Origin: MPNO01 sp965205995
GTDB lineage: Bacteria; Pseudomonadota; Alphaproteobacteria; MPNO01
NCBI GenBank assembly: GCA_965205995.1
Contig: OZ242200.1
Coordinates: forward strand, 992,001-1,056,000
Reading direction: 5' to 3'
DNA: 64,000 nucleotides
In this document: one piece after another, positions 44,710 through 52,673 of the stretch
How the letters are laid out: each line of letters opens with the position of its first letter
How positions within the stretch are numbered: position 1 is the stretch's first letter
Position numbers and translations under genes: made by a program
Notes under the pieces: generated by a model
The model's database searches: none
The model's input: only the letters and a program-made list of their open reading frames with translations
Told to the model about the DNA's origin: nothing

Positions 44710-44737
44710 TTGCGCGGTAGGGTGAATTGTGTATAGT
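44710..44737 (+). promoter_or_regulatory. candidate promoter for the rpsF-rpsR-rplI operon
   Basis: TTGCGC at 44710-44715, a 16-base spacer and TATAGT at 44732-44737, about 138 bases before the rpsF start. The AT-rich stretch around it contrasts with the GC-rich flanks. The 249-base divergent fabD-rpsF gap shows nothing else clear. Motif-only evidence. Confidence 0.4.
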
Positions 44738-44874
44738 CCGCGCGCCGTCGAGCGGATGGGCGTTGCTTGTCTGTGACGGTTTGCCTAAATCGGTAGTCCG
44801 GCTCGGGCACTCAGTCGCGAGACATCGGGGTATTTGCCGTCAGCGCCGGCATGGCAGTCAGGGAGCGTCGCGAA

Positions 44875-45504
44875 GTGGCATTCTACGAAAGCGTCTATAT
44901 CGCGCGGCCCGATATCTCGGCCGCGCAGGTGGAGGCGCTGACCCAACGCCTGACCGAGATCATCGAGACCAGCGGCGGGCGCGTGACCAAGAACGAATAC
45001 TGGGGCCTGAAGAACCTCTCCTACCGGATCAAGAAAAATCGCAAGGGGCATTATTCGCTGCTCAATATCGACGCTCCGAGCGAGGCGGTCGGAGAATACG
45101 AGCGTAATATGAGGCTTAGCGAAGACGTGCTGCGCTATCTCACCGTCCGGGTCGATGAGCTCGAAGAAAACCCCTCGGTCATGATGACCCGCGGGTCGCG
45201 CGACGATCGCGGACGCGGGCGCGGACGCGGTTTCGGCGGCCGCGACGGCGGCAGGCCGCAGGCCGCGAAGCCGACCGAACCGGACGCGAAGCCGACCGAA
45301 CCGGACGCGAAGCCGACCGAACCGGACGCGCAGCCGACCGAACAAGCCGCGCAGCCGACGAACAAGCCGCGCAGCCGACCGAACAAGCCGCGCAGCCGAC
45401 CGAACCGGACGCGAAGCCGACCGAACCGACGCGAAGCCGACCGAACCGGACGCGAAGCCGACCGGGCAGGCCGCGGAGCCGACCGAGGCCAAGGCGGCCG
45501 ATGA
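44875..45504 (+). CDS. rpsF: 30S ribosomal protein S6 with repetitive C-terminal tail
   Basis: The S6 domain (about residues 1-100: MAFYESVYIARPDIS, ALTQRLTEII, NEYWGLKNLSYRIKKNRKGHY, MRLSEDVLRYLTVRV) is normal. After an RGRGRGRGF linker comes a tail of AKPTEPD-type units encoded by a 21-bp tandem repeat. Two of the units are 20 bases (45349-45368 and 45411-45430), each lacking one base. As written, the frame turns into an Arg/Pro-rich stretch and stops at 45504. With both bases restored it would continue as PTE-rich sequence and stop at 45524-45526, overlapping rpsR by ATGA. GTG 44875 chosen because GGAG stands eight bases upstream and family proteins begin (M)AFYE; ATG 44851 would add eight residues. 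Confidence 0.85.
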   Translation: MAFYESVYIARPDISAAQVEALTQRLTEIIETSGGRVTKNEYWGLKNLSYRIKKNRKGHYSLLNIDAPSEAVGEYERNMRLSEDVLRYLTVRVDELEENPSVMMTRGSRDDRGRGRGRGFGGRDGGRPQAAKPTEPDAKPTEPDAKPTEPDAQPTEQAAQPTNKPRSRPNKPRSRPNRTRSRPNRREADRTGREADRAGRGADRGQGGR

Positions 45505-45510
45505 GACGAA
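45281..45510. repeat. 21-bp tandem repeat in the 3' part of rpsF
   Basis: Units of GCGAAGCCGACCGAACCGGAC (one base over limit avoided here: unit is 21 bases, begins GCGAAGCCGACC and ends GAACCGGAC) alternate with variants beginning GCGCAGCCGACC and ending GAACAAGCC. About ten units run from 45268 to 45478. Two units are one base short, which shifts the reading frame. The array encodes a Pro/Thr/Glu tail on ribosomal protein S6. Confidence 0.75.
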
Positions 45511-45522
45511 GGAGACCACGGA

Positions 45523-45750
45523 ATGAGCCGGCGGCCTTTCTTCCGGCGGCAGAAGAGTTGTCCGTTCTCGGGGCCCAACGCGCCGAAAATCGATTACAAG
45601 GACGTGAGGCTGTTGCAGCGCTTCATCTCCGAACGCGGCAAGATCGTGCCGAGCCGCATCACCGCGGTCTCCACCAAGAAGCAGCGTGAGCTCGCCCAGG
45701 CGATCAAACGCGCCCGCAATATCGCGCTCCTGCCCTTCCTCATCCGCTGA
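45523..45750 (+). CDS. rpsR: 30S ribosomal protein S18
   Basis: A 75-residue S18 with the N-terminal RRPFFRRQKSCPFSG, then KIDYKDVRLLQRFISERGKIVPSRIT and the conserved basic end KRARNIALLPFLIR. It binds with S6 on the platform of the 30S subunit. The ATG overlaps the TGA that rpsF would have if its two repeat deletions were restored. Confidence 0.98.
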   Translation: MSRRPFFRRQKSCPFSGPNAPKIDYKDVRLLQRFISERGKIVPSRITAVSTKKQRELAQAIKRARNIALLPFLIR

Positions 45751-45775
45751 CGGCGTCAGCGGGCGGCGCCGCCGC

Positions 45776-46717
45776 ATGTCCCGCCAGCTCATCCTCGCGG
45801 TCGGCGCGGGCGCCCTTACGGCGCTGTTCTATGTGGCCGTGGGGCTGGGCTCGTTCGGCTCGCTGATCCTCGCCTATCTCGCTCAGCTGCCGCTGTTCGC
45901 CATCGGGCTCGGCGCGGGGTTTCGCTACGCCAGCCTCGCCACGGGCATCGGAGCGGTGCTGATCGCCGTGGCCCTGCCGCTGAGCGTGGCGGCGCTCTTC
46001 CTGGTGACCGTCGCCCTCCCCGTATTGGTGCTCACCAACCGGTCACTGCTCAGCCGGACCAACCCGGACGGCAGCACCGAGTGGTACCCGCTGGGCCATC
46101 TCGTGGCGATGCTGAACGCGATAGCGCTCGCGGCTCTGCTGGCGGCGGCTCTCCTGTTCGGGAGCCATGAAGGCGGCATGATCGGGGCGGGCAAGGCGCT
46201 GCTCGCGGAGATGATGCGCGGGCTCGTCGGCGACGACTCGAGCCGGCAGGCCGTCGCCGCCGCCCGAGACCGTCTCGCCTGGCTGCTTCCGGCGCTGGTG
46301 CTCACCTCCTGGCAGATCATGGTCATCGTCAACGGGCTGCTCGCCCAGGGCGCGCTCTCCCGGTTTTCACTCAATATCCGCCCCGGTGCGCCGTTTCGCG
46401 ACTTGTGGCTGCCGCAATGGCTTTCGTTTGCGCTGGCGGCGGCGCTGATTGCCTCTTTCCTGCCGGGACAGATCGGCGATTTCGGCGGAAACGCGGCGAT
46501 CGTGGCCGCGCTTCCCTTTGTCTTTCTCGGCCTGTCGGTTATACATGCGGTGTCGGTGCGCTGGCCTGCACGGACGTTTATCCTGATTTGCGTTTATTTC
46601 GGCATGTTCATGACAGGCTGGCCCGCGCTGGTCGTCGCGGCGATCGGCGTTCTTGAGACATGGCTTTCCCTGAGACAGCGGTTTTCAGGCGGCCGCCGTC
46701 AAGACGAGGAGGAGTAG
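45776..46717 (+). CDS. DUF2232 domain-containing membrane protein
   Basis: A 313-residue protein with seven or eight hydrophobic segments from residue 4 to 290 (for example LILAVGAGALTALFYVAVGL, LPLSVAALFLVTVALPVLVL, LPFVFLGLSVIHAVSVRW). It is the DUF2232/YybS-like protein that sits between rpsR and rplI in alphaproteobacteria. Function unknown; a transport or envelope role is guessed from hydropathy. Start ATG 45776. The rplI gene follows two bases later. Confidence 0.8.
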   Translation: MSRQLILAVGAGALTALFYVAVGLGSFGSLILAYLAQLPLFAIGLGAGFRYASLATGIGAVLIAVALPLSVAALFLVTVALPVLVLTNRSLLSRTNPDGSTEWYPLGHLVAMLNAIALAALLAAALLFGSHEGGMIGAGKALLAEMMRGLVGDDSSRQAVAAARDRLAWLLPALVLTSWQIMVIVNGLLAQGALSRFSLNIRPGAPFRDLWLPQWLSFALAAALIASFLPGQIGDFGGNAAIVAALPFVFLGLSVIHAVSVRWPARTFILICVYFGMFMTGWPALVVAAIGVLETWLSLRQRFSGGRRQDEEE

Positions 46718-46719
46718 CG

Positions 46720-47331
46720 ATGCAGGTGATCCTGTTGGAGCGCATCGAGAAGCTCGGCCAGATGGGCGAAGTGGTCGACGTCAAGGCGGGCTATGCGCGG
46801 AATTTTCTGCTGCCGCGGAACAAGGCGCTGCGCGCGACCGGAGACAACATCGAGACCTTCGAATCGCGGCGCGTGCAACTCGAGGCGGACAACTTCGCCC
46901 GGCGCGAAGAAGCCGAGAAGGTGTCGGGCAATTTCGACGGGCTGACGGTGGTGCTCACCCGCCAGGCTTCGGAGAGCGCCCAGCTATACGGCTCGGTGAC
47001 GAAGCGCGATATCGCGGAGGCGATGGTCGAGGCCGGCTTTACCATCGCACGCAACCAGGTCGCGCTCGACCGTCCGATCAAGACGGTCGGTCTCCACCCG
47101 GTTCGCGTGCAACTCCATCCGGAGGTCTCGGTCACCATCACCGTGAACGTCGCGCGAACCCAGGACGAGGCCGAGGCCCAGGCGCGCGGCGAGACCATCG
47201 GCGCCGACTACGACGACGACGACGAGATCGGTGGGGTCGGATTCGGCGCCGAGCGCGCCGACGAGGAACCACCCGCCGAAGACCCCGCTGCCGAAGAAGA
47301 AGCCGATGAGGAGCCGCCGGCCGAGGGTTAG
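46720..47331 (+). CDS. rplI: 50S ribosomal protein L9 with acidic C-terminal extension
   Basis: A 203-residue L9, longer than the usual ~150. The N-terminal domain has MQVILLERIEKLGQMGEVVDVKAGYARNFLLPRNKAL; the long helix and the C-terminal domain with LYGSVTKRDIAEAMVEAGF and HPEVSVTITVNVART follow. Residues after about 160 form an acidic, low-complexity tail (EEPPAEDPAAEEEADEEPPAEG). Such tails are common on L9 in alphaproteobacteria. GAGGAGGAG precedes the ATG closely. Confidence 0.97.
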   Translation: MQVILLERIEKLGQMGEVVDVKAGYARNFLLPRNKALRATGDNIETFESRRVQLEADNFARREEAEKVSGNFDGLTVVLTRQASESAQLYGSVTKRDIAEAMVEAGFTIARNQVALDRPIKTVGLHPVRVQLHPEVSVTITVNVARTQDEAEAQARGETIGADYDDDDEIGGVGFGAERADEEPPAEDPAAEEEADEEPPAEG

Positions 47332-47387
47332 CCCGGACCGCCGCCGCGCGCGGCCGACCCGAAACGCCGCCTCGCCCGCCCGATGCC

Positions 47388-48155
47388 ATGAACCGCGACC
47401 GAATCGCCTTCGTCGCCGGGTCCACCCGCCAGGCGCAGAGCGCACTCAAGACGCTCGACAAGCGCTACGGCTCGGTCAAGCCCGATGAAGCCGATGTCAT
47501 CGTCGTGCTCGGCGGCGACGGTCTCATGCTGGAGACGCTGCACCGCTTCATCAGGCGCAGGGTTCCGATCTATGGCATGAACCGGGGCACGGTGGGCTTC
47601 CTGCTCAATGCCTATAGCGACCGCGGATTGCGCGAAAGGCTCGCCGCCGCCCAGCAGGTCGAACTCAGACCTCTGTCGATGAAGGCGACCTCCATCGACG
47701 GCTCCAAGGTGGCGGCGCTCGCCATAAACGAAGTGGCCCTGCTGCGCGAGACGCGGCAGGCGGCCAGGGTGCGGATCCGTATCGATGGAACGGTGCGGAT
47801 GCCGGAGCTTGTATGCGACGGCGCTATCGTTGCGACGTCGGCGGGCAGCACCGCGTACAACCTGTCGGCGCACGGCCCGATCATTCCCCTCGGCGCGCAG
47901 CTCCTGGCGCTCACACCGATCAGCGCGTTCCGGCCGCGGCGGTGGCGCGGCGCGCTGCTGCCGTCTTCGGCAAGGCTCAGGATCGACGTGCTGGAGCCGA
48001 AGAAGCGGCCGGTCAGCGCGGTCGCCGACTATACCGAAGTGCGCGACGTGCGCTCGGTCGTGGTCCAGGAAGATCGCTCCGCAACCCTCCATCTGCTGTT
48101 CGATCCGGAGCACAATCTCGAAGACCGGATACTGAACGAGCAGTTCGTCCCCTGA
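47388..48155 (+). CDS. nadK: NAD kinase
   Basis: A 255-residue enzyme making NADP+ from NAD+ and ATP. Signature GGDG in IVVLGGDGLMLETLH (about residues 39-53), then IYGMNRGTVGFLLN, the NE/D motif in ALAINEVALLRET, and DGAIVATSAGSTAYNLSAHGPI. Start ATG 47388. It lies 56 bases after rplI on the same strand, with no clear terminator between. A small CCCGCC-GAA-GGCGGG hairpin without a T-run lies after its stop (48162-48176). Confidence 0.96.
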   Translation: MNRDRIAFVAGSTRQAQSALKTLDKRYGSVKPDEADVIVVLGGDGLMLETLHRFIRRRVPIYGMNRGTVGFLLNAYSDRGLRERLAAAQQVELRPLSMKATSIDGSKVAALAINEVALLRETRQAARVRIRIDGTVRMPELVCDGAIVATSAGSTAYNLSAHGPIIPLGAQLLALTPISAFRPRRWRGALLPSSARLRIDVLEPKKRPVSAVADYTEVRDVRSVVVQEDRSATLHLLFDPEHNLEDRILNEQFVP

Positions 48156-48225
48156 ACCGCGCCCGCCGAAGGCGGGAGGGGATGGGGTGCAAGAAGGCTC
48201 CGCGCGGCGCCGGTGGGAGGGGTCA

Positions 48226-49581
48226 ATGACTGAGTTCCCCGGGATGAAGACCGTGCGTATCCAGAACCGGCCGGCGCGGGTCCATCGCGGCGATCTTTGC
48301 GTGGTCGGGTCCGGCGCGGCGGGCATGTCGGCGGCGCTGGAGGCGGTCGGGCTCGGGCAGACCGTCGTCCTGGTGGATGCCGCCCACCAGCTCGGCGGGC
48401 AGGCGGTCGGCGCGGCGCTCGGCACCATCTGCGGGCTGTTCCGCAATGGGCCGGTGCCCAGGCGCCTGACCCACGGCGCGATGGACGAGTTGTTCGAGAC
48501 GCTGTTCGCGGAGGGCGACGCCGCGCTGCGCCGCGTCCGCGGCACCTTCATTCTCGACTATGTGCCGAACGCCTGGATGCGCTGGGCCGAACGGAAAATC
48601 GTCGAGACCGGGATCGTCCCCCTGCCCGGCGCCATCGTGCGCCGGGTCGAGCACCGCGACGGCTATGTGGAGGCGCTGTCCCTCGCGACGCGGTTCGGCG
48701 ATGCTCGCGTCGAGGCCGGCCGGTTCGTCGACGCCTCGGGCGACGCCGTCCTTCCCTGGCTGGCGGGGCTGGAGTTGCGGGAATCGGACCGGCAGGTCCT
48801 CGGCACGGTGATGGCGATCCTGGAGGAGGTCGATACCGGGCACTGCGCCGGCTACCCGCGCTCGCTCTACCACGATCTGATCCGCAAGCATGCGGACGAG
48901 TTCGGCCTGGTGCGCGCCGAAGGGCCGGTCTTCGTCGTGCCGGGCACGCGCAAGCTCCTGCTCAACCTGACCCATGTCGAAACGCCGATGGAGCCGGCCG
49001 GGCTGGCGTTGGCGGGGATCGAGGGCAGGCGGCAGGTCGACGCGCTGCTCCGTCTGTTCAAACGCGAACTGCCCGAGGCGTTCGGGGAGGCGAAGGTCGC
49101 GGTCTACGGCAATGCCGGAATCCGTCAGACCCGCACGATCGTGGGGCGTCGCCATGTCACGGTGGAGGATGTCGCGACCGGGGCCCGGCCGCCGGACGCC
49201 ATCGCCCGCACCACCTGGCCGATCGAACTGCACGGCGAGCCGGCGGGCGCGCACTGGACGCTGTTCGGCGAGGACCACATCCACTACATCCCCTTCGGCG
49301 CCATGCTGCCGGAGGGCCTGCACAACGTGGTGGTCGCCGGGCGCTGCATCGACGCCGAACCGGCGGCGCTGGCCAGCCTCCGCGTGATGGGGCCCTGCTT
49401 CGCCATGGGCCGGGCCGCGGCGGCGGCGAGCCGGCTGAACAGCAGCGGCTCGCTGCACCAGATCGAAATCGCCGCCCTCCAGGACGCGGTCGAGGACAAC
49501 CTGACCCGGGAAACGACCGACTCCTGGGCCGGCGAGGCGGTGCGGGAAACCGGCCCGGAAGCCGAGAGGAAAGGGGCGTAG
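48226..49581 (+). CDS. FAD-dependent oxidoreductase
   Basis: A 451-residue flavoprotein. The dinucleotide-binding motif GxGxxG is in LCVVGSGAAGMSAALEAVGL (about 23-42) with LVDAAHQLGGQAVGA after it. The second FAD contact is in VDASGDAVLPWLAGLE. The C-terminal half has GNAGIRQTRTIVGRRHVTVEDV and LPEGLHNVVVAGRCIDAEPAAL, a pattern of the FAD_oxidored (PF12831) type. Reaction unknown. Start ATG 48226 with GGGAGGGG immediately upstream. It opens the accessory catabolic stretch; an AT-rich gap follows. Confidence 0.85.
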   Translation: MTEFPGMKTVRIQNRPARVHRGDLCVVGSGAAGMSAALEAVGLGQTVVLVDAAHQLGGQAVGAALGTICGLFRNGPVPRRLTHGAMDELFETLFAEGDAALRRVRGTFILDYVPNAWMRWAERKIVETGIVPLPGAIVRRVEHRDGYVEALSLATRFGDARVEAGRFVDASGDAVLPWLAGLELRESDRQVLGTVMAILEEVDTGHCAGYPRSLYHDLIRKHADEFGLVRAEGPVFVVPGTRKLLLNLTHVETPMEPAGLALAGIEGRRQVDALLRLFKRELPEAFGEAKVAVYGNAGIRQTRTIVGRRHVTVEDVATGARPPDAIARTTWPIELHGEPAGAHWTLFGEDHIHYIPFGAMLPEGLHNVVVAGRCIDAEPAALASLRVMGPCFAMGRAAAAASRLNSSGSLHQIEIAALQDAVEDNLTRETTDSWAGEAVRETGPEAERKGA

Positions 49582-49593
49582 GACGCATGGACA

Positions 49594-49652
49594 GCTAATA
49601 CTTAATTAAATTAATAGGTTATCATAAAATCCTAAGGTAATGTGTTACTTGA
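49594..49652. other. AT-rich island in a convergent gap
   Basis: Roughly 59 bases, mostly A/T, including TTAATTAAATTAAT and TTATCATAAAATCC, in surroundings of about two-thirds GC. It has no coding frame, no clear inverted repeat and no -35/-10 pair for either gene. It separates the FAD oxidoreductase from the enoyl-CoA hydratase, which face each other. Cause unknown: transcription termination, a foreign junction or a protein site are possible. Confidence 0.5.
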
Positions 49653-49699
49653 AGTTTCGCCGCACCCGCAAGGGCCGGAGGGAGAGTTGGGATCCTTCC

Positions 49700-50506
49700 C
49701 TAAAGATCTGAAAAATCGGGTTTTTTCTTGTTGAGAAAGGCCTCGATTCCGCGCGCGAAGGCCTCGCCGAAGCGGATTTTCTCGAACGCCTGGCCTTCGT
49801 TCCGGAGACCGGCCGAGAGCGGCGTCTCATAGGTCTCGTTGAGCACCCGCTTGAGGGTCGCGAGCGGGATTGCGGGCCGGGCGGCGAGGTCGCCGACCCA
49901 GCGCGCGATCGCCTCGTCCAGCCCGCCCGCCGGGACGGTCTCGCAGACCAGCCCCCACGCTTCGGCCTCGGCGACGCCGATCCGGCGTCCACGCATGATC
50001 ATCTCCTTGGCGCGCCCGAGCCCGGCGATGCGGGCGAGGCGCTGCGTCCCGCCCGATCCCGGAATCGCGCCGAGATTGATTTCGGGCAGCGCGAACTCCG
50101 TGCCTTTCGCGGCGATCCGGAAGTCGCAGGCGAGCGCGATCTCGAAGGCGACGCCCATCGCGTATCCCTCGATGGCGGCGATCACCGGTTTGCGGCAGCG
50201 CTCGGGCGCCGCCACCGCCCAGGCGAGGTCGGCCATGCCGTCGGCCGGCACTTGCTGGAACCCCGCGATATCTCCGCCCGAGCTGAACACCCCGTTCGCG
50301 CCGCGGACCACGATCACGCGGACATCGGGATGGGCGTCGAGCTCTTCGAGGATCGCGGCGAACTGGGCGCGGGCGGCGAAGCTCACCACGTTGAGGGGCG
50401 GCCGGTCGAAGATCGCCGTCCCCTGCCCCGCCTTGGCGTCGATCTCCCAACGCAGCCCGTCGAGTTCCGCGAGCACCGATGCGCGCCGTTCCGAAAGCTC
50501 GTTCAC
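49700..50506 (-). CDS. enoyl-CoA hydratase/isomerase family protein
   Basis: A 268-residue crotonase-fold enzyme. Core: NGVFSSGGDIAGFQQVP (oxyanion hole region, about 76-92), AAIEGYAMGVAFEIALACDFRIAA, and the active-site block FALPEINLGAIPGSGGTQRLAR with the catalytic glutamate. It may hydrate an enoyl-CoA in fatty or aromatic acid breakdown. Start GTG 50506 is preceded by GGAGGAACGG; ATG 50539 is an alternative. Divergent from a second crotonase-family gene, with 156 bases between. Confidence 0.87.
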   Translation of the reverse strand: MNELSERRASVLAELDGLRWEIDAKAGQGTAIFDRPPLNVVSFAARAQFAAILEELDAHPDVRVIVVRGANGVFSSGGDIAGFQQVPADGMADLAWAVAAPERCRKPVIAAIEGYAMGVAFEIALACDFRIAAKGTEFALPEINLGAIPGSGGTQRLARIAGLGRAKEMIMRGRRIGVAEAEAWGLVCETVPAGGLDEAIARWVGDLAARPAIPLATLKRVLNETYETPLSAGLRNEGQAFEKIRFGEAFARGIEAFLNKKKPDFSDL

Positions 50507-50662
50507 CCGTTCCTCCGATGCATTGCGTCCGCGCCGCATAAGGCCATATCCCGGCGTCGGGCGGCAACTCGGCCGCCCTCTGGCACCGCCCAGGGCGCTC
50601 GGGCAGAATGGCGCGCCCGCCGGCAACCGGCGGCGGAGGAAATCGATGAGTGGGGGTATCCG

Positions 50663-51439
50663 ATGGCGGTGGTGTTGATCGACCGCGACGGCGGAATCGC
50701 GACGGTCACGATCAACCGTCCGGAAAAGCGCAACGCGCTCAACGCCGCCGGCTGGGAAGCGCTTTCGGAGGCCTTCGAGGAGTTGTCCGAAGACGACGGC
50801 CTGCGCTGCGTCGTGCTGCGCGGCGCGGGACCCGACGCATTCGCGGCCGGGGCGGACATGTCGGGTTTCATGGACGAGCATTCCAACGCGGAGCTGGCCA
50901 GGAGCTATATGGGCAAGACCCATCGCGCCTGCGAGGCGATCGCCAAGGGCCGCCATCCGGTGGTCGCGATGATCCACGGATACTGCCTCGGCGGCGGGTT
51001 CGAGATCGCGACGGCCTGCGACATCAGGATCGCCGCGCGGTCGAGCCGGCTCGGAGTGCCGGCGCGGCTGGTCGGGCTCTATCTCGGATACGGGCTGCTC
51101 GACACGATGATCGCCGCGGTGGGCCGGGCGAACGCTCTCGAGATCGCGCTCGAAGGCCGCGTCTATACCGCCGAGGAAGCCTTCGCCAAGGGCATGATCA
51201 ACCGGGTCGTCGACGACGACGCCCTGGAAGAGGAGGCCTACGCGTCGGCGCGGCGCATCGCCGAGGGCGCGCCGCTGGCCGCGCGCTGGCACCGCAAGGC
51301 CGTCCACCGGCTCGCCGACCCGTCCCCGCTCACCGACGAAGAGATCGCGGATTCGTTCTCCTACGCCGATAGCGAGGACTATCACGAGGGCTACCGGGCG
51401 TTCCTCGCCAAGGAAAAGCCCGCCTTCAAGGGCCGCTGA
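50663..51439 (+). CDS. enoyl-CoA hydratase/isomerase superfamily protein, atypical active site
   Basis: A 258-residue crotonase-fold protein. FAAGADMSGFMDEH (about 62-75) and HGYCLGGGFEIATACDIRIAARS are clear. In the place where hydratases have P-E-I-x-L-G-x-x-P-G-x-G-G-T-Q, this one reads VPARLVGLYLGYGLLDTMIA: the catalytic glutamate and the GGTQ loop are both missing. It is thus more likely an isomerase, thioesterase-like or other CoA-ester enzyme than a hydratase. Four bases before a CaiB-type CoA-transferase, so the two probably act in sequence on a CoA thioester. Confidence 0.85.
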   Translation: MAVVLIDRDGGIATVTINRPEKRNALNAAGWEALSEAFEELSEDDGLRCVVLRGAGPDAFAAGADMSGFMDEHSNAELARSYMGKTHRACEAIAKGRHPVVAMIHGYCLGGGFEIATACDIRIAARSSRLGVPARLVGLYLGYGLLDTMIAAVGRANALEIALEGRVYTAEEAFAKGMINRVVDDDALEEEAYASARRIAEGAPLAARWHRKAVHRLADPSPLTDEEIADSFSYADSEDYHEGYRAFLAKEKPAFKGR

Positions 51440-51442
51440 ACG

Positions 51443-52669
51443 ATGAGCGGAATCCGGGACAGCGCGCCGGCCACCGGGCCTCTCGCGGGCGTCAGGGTGA
51501 TCGAATGCGCGCAGGTGGTCGCGGGCCCGACATGCGGCTACATGCTGGCCGATCTCGGCGCCGATGTGATCAAGGTCGAGCGCGCGCCGATGGGCGACGA
51601 CGTGCGCCGCATGACGCCGCCCTCGATCGAGGGCGAATCGGCGGCCTTCATGATGCTCAACCGCAACAAGCGCGCGATCGCCCTCGACCTCAAGCAGGAA
51701 TCCGCCAAGGCGGCGTTCCTGCGCCTGGTGCGGACCGCGGACGTGCTGATTGAGAACTACCGCCCCGGCGCCATGGAACGCATGGGGCTCGGCTATGACG
51801 ACCTCAAGGCGGAGAACCCGGCGCTGGTCTACGCGACCATCTCCGGTTTCGGGCGGACCGGCCCCTATGCCGGGCGCGGCGGCTACGATCTCGTCGCCCA
51901 GGCCATGTCGGGGCTGATGAGCATCACCGGCGAGGGGCCGGGCCGCCCGCCGGTCAAGGTGGGATCGCCGATCGCCGATTTCGCGGCCGGCATCCTCGCC
52001 GCGCTCGGCATCGTCTCGGCCTATTCCCACCGGCTCAAGACCGGCGAAGGGCAGTTTCTCGAAACCTCGCTGTTCGAGGCGGCGATTTCGGCCACCTTCC
52101 ATCAGACCGCGATGTTCCTCGCCACCGGCGACCCGCCGCCGCCGCTGGGCTCGGCCCACCCGCTGGCCGCCCCCTACCAGGCTTACGAGACCGCCGACGG
52201 CTGGATCACCGTCGGCGCCGGCAACAACGCCAACTGGCCGAGGCTCGCCAAGGCGCTTGGCGCGCCCGAGCTCACCGAGGATCCGCGGTTTCTCACCAAT
52301 GACGACCGGATGGACAATTTGGCGGAGCTCAACGAGGCGCTGGCCCCGCTGTTCCGGGCGCATGGCTCGGAAAAACTGCTGGCGACGCTGGAAGAGCTCG
52401 GCGTCCCGGCCGGGCCGGTGCTCGACATCGGAGAGATGACCGAGGATCCGCAAACCCTCGCGCGCGAGATGATCCTGGAGGTCGACCACAGCCGGCTCGG
52501 CCCGGTGCGCACGCTCGGCCCGCCGATCAAGCTCGCCGCGACGCCGGCGAATGTCCGGCGGGGGGCGCCGGTGCTCGGCGAGCACTCGGCCGAGATTCTG
52601 GGCGAATACGGCTACGATTCCGGCGAGATCGCGGCGATGGCGGAAACCGGGGCGGTGATCCTGGCCTGA
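51443..52669 (+). CDS. CaiB/BaiF family (class III) CoA-transferase
   Basis: A 408-residue class III CoA-transferase moving CoA between carboxylic acids. N-terminal GPLAGVRVIECAQVVAGPTCG, RRMTPPSIEGESAAFMMLNRNKRAIALDLK, YATISGFGRTGPYAGRGGYD, and the catalytic aspartate in VGSPIADFAAGILAALG (about residue 178). The acids are unknown. It follows the crotonase-family gene directly and is convergent with the riboswitch-linked phosphotransferase. Confidence 0.92.
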   Translation: MSGIRDSAPATGPLAGVRVIECAQVVAGPTCGYMLADLGADVIKVERAPMGDDVRRMTPPSIEGESAAFMMLNRNKRAIALDLKQESAKAAFLRLVRTADVLIENYRPGAMERMGLGYDDLKAENPALVYATISGFGRTGPYAGRGGYDLVAQAMSGLMSITGEGPGRPPVKVGSPIADFAAGILAALGIVSAYSHRLKTGEGQFLETSLFEAAISATFHQTAMFLATGDPPPPLGSAHPLAAPYQAYETADGWITVGAGNNANWPRLAKALGAPELTEDPRFLTNDDRMDNLAELNEALAPLFRAHGSEKLLATLEELGVPAGPVLDIGEMTEDPQTLAREMILEVDHSRLGPVRTLGPPIKLAATPANVRRGAPVLGEHSAEILGEYGYDSGEIAAMAETGAVILA

Positions 52670-52673
52670 TCCG

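Noticed and set aside
45268..45478. The repeated units considered as a CRISPR array
   Set aside because: Units are contiguous 21-mers with no spacers and lie in a coding frame; there are no cas genes.
44785..45792. A 335-residue minus-strand frame with repeated VRSAARLVRSAARL units
   Set aside because: The repeats are the antisense reading of the 21-bp rpsF array; S6 and S18 are unmistakable on the plus strand.
48162..48176. CCCGCC-GAA-GGCGGG hairpin after nadK as an intrinsic terminator
   Set aside because: Stem is fine but the loop is three bases and no T-run follows; reported only as context.
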